Source: Acidobacteriota bacterium (GTDB lineage: Bacteria > Acidobacteriota > Terriglobia > Terriglobales > Acidobacteriaceae). From it: 7,937 bases of DNA. Below are positions 5,138 through 7,937 of the stretch, piece after piece (the first letter of the stretch is position 1; each line of letters starts with the position of its first letter). Both the position numbers and the translations under genes were made by a program. The notes under the pieces are model-generated. The model was not told the origin of the DNA. It worked only from the letters and a program-made list of their open reading frames with translations, and ran no database searches. The DNA lies in assembly GCA_021781255.1 (NCBI GenBank), contig JAJXXG010000222.1, forward strand, positions 1 through 7,937. Direction: 5' to 3'.

Positions 5138-6826
5138 ATGGCGGACCAGACAATAGGGATTTCCGGCTCAACGGAGGCGACACTGCCGCGCGGCGCGGCG
5201 CTGCTGGAGTGGCTGCACGGCTGGGTGGTGACGGTCGATCATAAGAAGCTCGGCATCCTGTACGTGGCGTACTCGCTCTTCTTTCTTGTGGTGGGAGGAG
5301 TGGAGGCGCTGGCGATCCGCATCCAACTGGCGGTTCCGCACAATCATTTTCTGGGCCCGGAGACGTACAACGAGCTGTTCACGATGCACGGGACGACGAT
5401 GGTGTTCCTGGTGGGAATGCCGATTCTGTTCGGGTTTGCCAATTATCTGGTTCCGCTGATGATTGGGGCGCGGGACATGGCGTTTCCGCGGCTGAACGCA
5501 TTCAGCTTCTGGCTGACGGCATTCGGGGGACTGCTGCTTTACTACAGTTTTATCGGGGGCTTTGGGCTGTACGGGATGGGGAGCGCGCCGGACGTGGGCT
5601 GGTTTGCGTACGCACCGCTGACGGCAAGGGCGTTTTCTCCCGGACATGCCACCGACTATTGGGCGCTGGCGCTGATCATCAGCGGATTCGGGACGCTGGG
5701 GACGGCCATCAACATTATCGCGACCACGCTGTCGATGCGCTGCCGCGGGATGACGCTTTTCCGGATGCCGCTGTTTCCCTGGCTGATGCTGGTGGTGAGC
5801 GGGCTGACGCTGGTGACGATTACACCGCTGACGGCAGCGCAGGTGATGCTTCTGATCGACCGCTATCTGGGCGGCCACTTCTTCGACACGCAGGCGGGCG
5901 GGTCGGCGGTGGTGTGGATGCACTTCTTCTGGATCTTCGGGCATCCGGAGGTTTACGTGCTGGTGCTGCCGGCGTTCGGGATTGCGAACGAGATCATTCC
6001 GGTGTTTTCGCGCAAGGCGATCTTCGGCTACCCGGCCATGGTCTCGGCGTCAGTGGGCATCGCATTTGTGAGCCTGTCGGTGTGGGCGCATCACATGTTC
6101 ACGGTCGGGATGACGTCGGTGGGCAATGCGTTTTTTGCGCTATCGACGATGCTGGTGGGGATTCCGACGGGCATCAAGATCTTCAACTGGCTGGCGACGA
6201 TGTGGGGCGGGAAGATCCGGTTTGCCACGCCGATGCTCTTCTGCACGGCGTTTGTGCTGCAGTTTCTGGCGGCAGGGCTGACGGGCATCATGTTGTCGGT
6301 GGCACCGTGGGACTGGCAACTGCACAACTCGTATTTTGTGATCGCGCATTTCCACTACGTGCTGGTGGGAGCGATCGTTTTCTGCATCTTTGCGGGGATC
6401 TACTACTGGTATCCGAAGGTGACGGGCAGGATGCTGAGCGAGCGTCTGGGCAAGTGGCACTTCTGGCTGTTTCTGATCGGCTTCCACATAACCTTCGACA
6501 CCATGCATTTTACGGGGCTGCTGGGCATGCCGCGATCGATCTTCACCTACGAGCCGGACCGGGGATGGAACACGCTGAACATGGTGGTATCGGCAGGCGG
6601 GTTCGTCCAGGCGATTGCGGTGCTGATCTTTGTGTGGAACCTGGTGGCCTCCTACGCGCACGGCAAGGAGGCAGGAAACGATCCGTGGGATGCGTGGACG
6701 CTGGAGTGGGCGACGGCTTCTCCGCCGCCGTCGTATAACTTTGCCATCGATCCGGTGGTGCGGAGCCGCCGGCCGCTGTGGGATCTGAAGCACCCGAACG
6801 ATCCGGACTGGAAGTACGAACGATGA
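5138..6826 (+). CDS. coxA: Cytochrome c oxidase subunit I (haem-copper oxidase, A-type)
   Basis: A 562-residue polytopic membrane protein that reduces oxygen to water and pumps protons. Visible residues by homology to Paracoccus/Rhodobacter enzymes: haem a ligands His84 (MHGTTM) and His406; haem a3 ligand His404 (VIAHFHYV); CuB ligands His269, His318 and His319 (GHPEVY, WAHHM); Tyr273 of the His-Tyr crosslink; D-channel Asp113 (RDMAFPR) and Glu271; K-channel Lys347 (IPTGIKIFNW). The Glu in GHPEVY plus a D-channel Asp mark the A1 class. At the usual His-Asp pair of the Mg/Mn site the sequence is HN (396-397). The N terminus carries the typical WVVTVDHKKLGI (29-40). The start ATG at 5138 is preceded by AGAGGAAA (5128-5135); the same frame is open upstream but overlaps coxB and is not coding. 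It overlaps coxC by four bases. Confidence 0.97.
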   Translation: MADQTIGISGSTEATLPRGAALLEWLHGWVVTVDHKKLGILYVAYSLFFLVVGGVEALAIRIQLAVPHNHFLGPETYNELFTMHGTTMVFLVGMPILFGFANYLVPLMIGARDMAFPRLNAFSFWLTAFGGLLLYYSFIGGFGLYGMGSAPDVGWFAYAPLTARAFSPGHATDYWALALIISGFGTLGTAINIIATTLSMRCRGMTLFRMPLFPWLMLVVSGLTLVTITPLTAAQVMLLIDRYLGGHFFDTQAGGSAVVWMHFFWIFGHPEVYVLVLPAFGIANEIIPVFSRKAIFGYPAMVSASVGIAFVSLSVWAHHMFTVGMTSVGNAFFALSTMLVGIPTGIKIFNWLATMWGGKIRFATPMLFCTAFVLQFLAAGLTGIMLSVAPWDWQLHNSYFVIAHFHYVLVGAIVFCIFAGIYYWYPKVTGRMLSERLGKWHFWLFLIGFHITFDTMHFTGLLGMPRSIFTYEPDRGWNTLNMVVSAGGFVQAIAVLIFVWNLVASYAHGKEAGNDPWDAWTLEWATASPPPSYNFAIDPVVRSRRPLWDLKHPNDPDWKYER

Positions 6827-7407
6827 GCACTGTACCGATATTTGCCGATGAAGAGTGGCGCCTGCCTTCGCGGGGGCGGATCGGGATGCTGTCGCTGATT
6901 GTGGGCGAGTCGGCCATCTTTACGATCTTCGTGGTCGCCTACGTGTATTACATCGGGCGCAGCCTGACCGGTCCGACGCCGGCGATTCTGACGGTTCCGA
7001 TCTTCAACACGGTCTGCCTGCTGTCAAGCAGCGTGACGATCTGGCTGGCGGAGCGGGCGATCGAGCATGGGCGGATGCGGGGGTTCGGCGCGTGGTGGGC
7101 GCTGACGATGCTGCTGGGGATGGTTTTTCTTGCCGGAACGGCCGAGGAGTGGACGCGGCTGATCGTGCACGAGCACCTGACGATCCGGACCAATCTATTT
7201 GGCACGACGTTCTACTCGCTGGTGGGGCTGCATGCAACGCACGTGGTGGTGGGCATGGCGGCGCTGGGCGTGGTGATGGTTTTAACGCTACTGGGCCGGG
7301 TGAAGCAGAGGCACGCAGAGCGCATCCAGGTGCTGTCGCTGTATTGGCATTTTGTGGATGCGGTGTGGGTGGTGGTGTTTACGGTTGTGTACATCGCAGG
7401 AAGGTGA
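6823..7407 (+). CDS. coxC: Cytochrome c oxidase subunit III (short, five-helix form)
   Basis: A 194-residue integral membrane protein that stabilises subunit I and its proton uptake. Five transmembrane helices can be placed at about 22-44, 54-74, 89-106, 129-157 and 172-192. Family motifs are GLHATHVVVG (135-144) and YWHFVDAVWVVVF (174-186); Glu108/Glu109 in the third helix region are acidic residues typical of the family. It lacks the first two helices of the seven-helix mitochondrial form, as is normal for bacterial caa3/bo3-type subunit III. The ATG overlaps the coxA TGA as ATGA, which indicates translational coupling; a weak GGAAG lies eight bases upstream. The in-frame ATG at 6778 lies inside coxA and would add 15 non-homologous residues, so it was not used. 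Confidence 0.95.
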   Translation: MSTVPIFADEEWRLPSRGRIGMLSLIVGESAIFTIFVVAYVYYIGRSLTGPTPAILTVPIFNTVCLLSSSVTIWLAERAIEHGRMRGFGAWWALTMLLGMVFLAGTAEEWTRLIVHEHLTIRTNLFGTTFYSLVGLHATHVVVGMAALGVVMVLTLLGRVKQRHAERIQVLSLYWHFVDAVWVVVFTVVYIAGR

Positions 7408-7412
7408 AGGAC

Positions 7413-7937
7413 GTGACGGAGACGGCGCAAGACGCGAAGCGACACGGAGCCGGCGGGACGATACATTTGCCGGCGCCGACGGCATGGCCGATTGTGCTGG
7501 CCTTCGGGTGCACGCTGGCGGCAGCAGGGCTGGTGACGGATGCGGGCATCAGCATCCTGGGCGGGGCGCTGATGCTGGCCGGCTGCATCGGCTGGTTTCG
7601 CCAGGTGCTGCCGCAGGAGCAGCATGAAGAGGTTCCGGTGGCGGCAGAGATGCCTTCCGTAGCGACATCGCGGGTGCTGGTGGAACGGATTCAACTGAGC
7701 CCGGAGCACCGCGCGCGCCTGCCGATCGAGACCTATCCGGTGATCAGCGGCATCCAGGGAGGCATCGCGGGAGGGATCGCGATGATTCTGCCGGCGCTGC
7801 TGTACGGGCTGATTGCGCAGCACAGCATCTGGTATCCGGTGAATCTGCTGGGCGGCGCGGGCGTGGCGCACTGGCGCAATCCAACGACGGCCGAGATTGC
7901 GGCATTTCACTGGCAGGGGCTTCTGGTTGCCATCGTG
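7413..7937 (+). CDS. Unrecognised membrane protein, fourth gene of the cox operon, 3'-truncated
   Basis: The frame opens with GTG at 7413, five bases after the coxC stop, and stays open to the window edge (175 codons). AGGAAGG upstream of the GTG overlaps the coxC stop region and gives a plausible Shine-Dalgarno at about eight bases. Seen: a short polar N terminus, then IHLPAPTAWPIVLAFGCTL (17-35) and two hydrophobic helices (about 25-42 and 44-62) ending in GWFRQVLPQEQHE. A soluble stretch follows (about 66-105), then a glycine-rich helix GIQGGIAGGIAMILPALLYGLI (113-134) and SIWYPVNLLGG. The two-helix start recalls small subunit-IV-like accessory subunits of bacterial oxidases, but the protein is much longer than those, and I cannot assign a family. 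The tight spacing and shared G-ending codon use argue for an oxidase-linked role: an extra subunit or assembly factor (inference). Confidence 0.75.
   Translation, partial: MTETAQDAKRHGAGGTIHLPAPTAWPIVLAFGCTLAAAGLVTDAGISILGGALMLAGCIGWFRQVLPQEQHEEVPVAAEMPSVATSRVLVERIQLSPEHRARLPIETYPVISGIQGGIAGGIAMILPALLYGLIAQHSIWYPVNLLGGAGVAHWRNPTTAEIAAFHWQGLLVAIV

Noticed and set aside
5659..6738. 359-codon plus-strand frame within coxA
   Set aside because: It lies wholly inside coxA in another frame, with a glycine/alanine/aspartate-biased product typical of GC-rich shadows.
1..7937. CRISPR array, insertion sequence, attachment site or defence genes
   Set aside because: No spaced direct repeats, transposase, integrase or target-site duplications were seen. 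A tRNA is present, but no duplicated tRNA 3' end was noticed nearby.

Overview
The window is GC-rich and densely coded. The gene content fits an aerobic, hopanoid-making soil bacterium, most likely an Acidobacteriota of class Terriglobia. That is an inference: the first protein looks like a secreted protein type I associated with that group, and it lies near a hopanoid-pathway enzyme and a caa3-type oxidase operon. No marker gene here proves the taxonomy.

Left part (1-2437). A 5'-truncated gene for a probable envelope protein of unknown function runs rightward to 1023. It converges, with only 7 bases between the stop codons, on hpnE (hydroxysqualene dehydroxylase/squalene-associated FAD desaturase), which runs leftward.

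Centre (2438-3584). A tRNA-Val (anticodon UAC, CCA encoded) lies upstream of hpnE on the same strand. Divergent from it is a ChbG/HpnK-family deacetylase gene. The 71 to 92 bases between them hold a TGATATCA palindrome that can be read as an extended -10 element in either direction. They also hold a possible 11-codon leader ORF whose stop overlaps a GTG start of the deacetylase.

Region 3585-4052 (468 bases) has no convincing gene. It contains two inverted repeats and a pair of ATTGAC direct repeats, and probably carries the control region and leader of the downstream operon.

Right part (4053-7937). Four tightly packed rightward genes encode a caa3-type cytochrome c oxidase: subunit II fused to cytochrome c (coxB), subunit I (coxA), subunit III (coxC, ATGA overlap), and a fourth membrane protein cut by the window edge. 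Electrons would pass from the fused haem c to CuA in CoxB, then to haem a and the haem a3/CuB site in CoxA, where oxygen is reduced and protons are pumped. All haem, CuB, D-channel and K-channel residues are visible. The two acidic residues of the classical Mg/Mn site, however, are both replaced by amides (CoxB Gln219, CoxA Asn397).

I did not find a wholly new system. The items most worth following are the unrecognised fourth cox gene, the altered Mg site, the structured 468-base leader, and the compact hpnE/tRNA/HpnK-like divergent locus.
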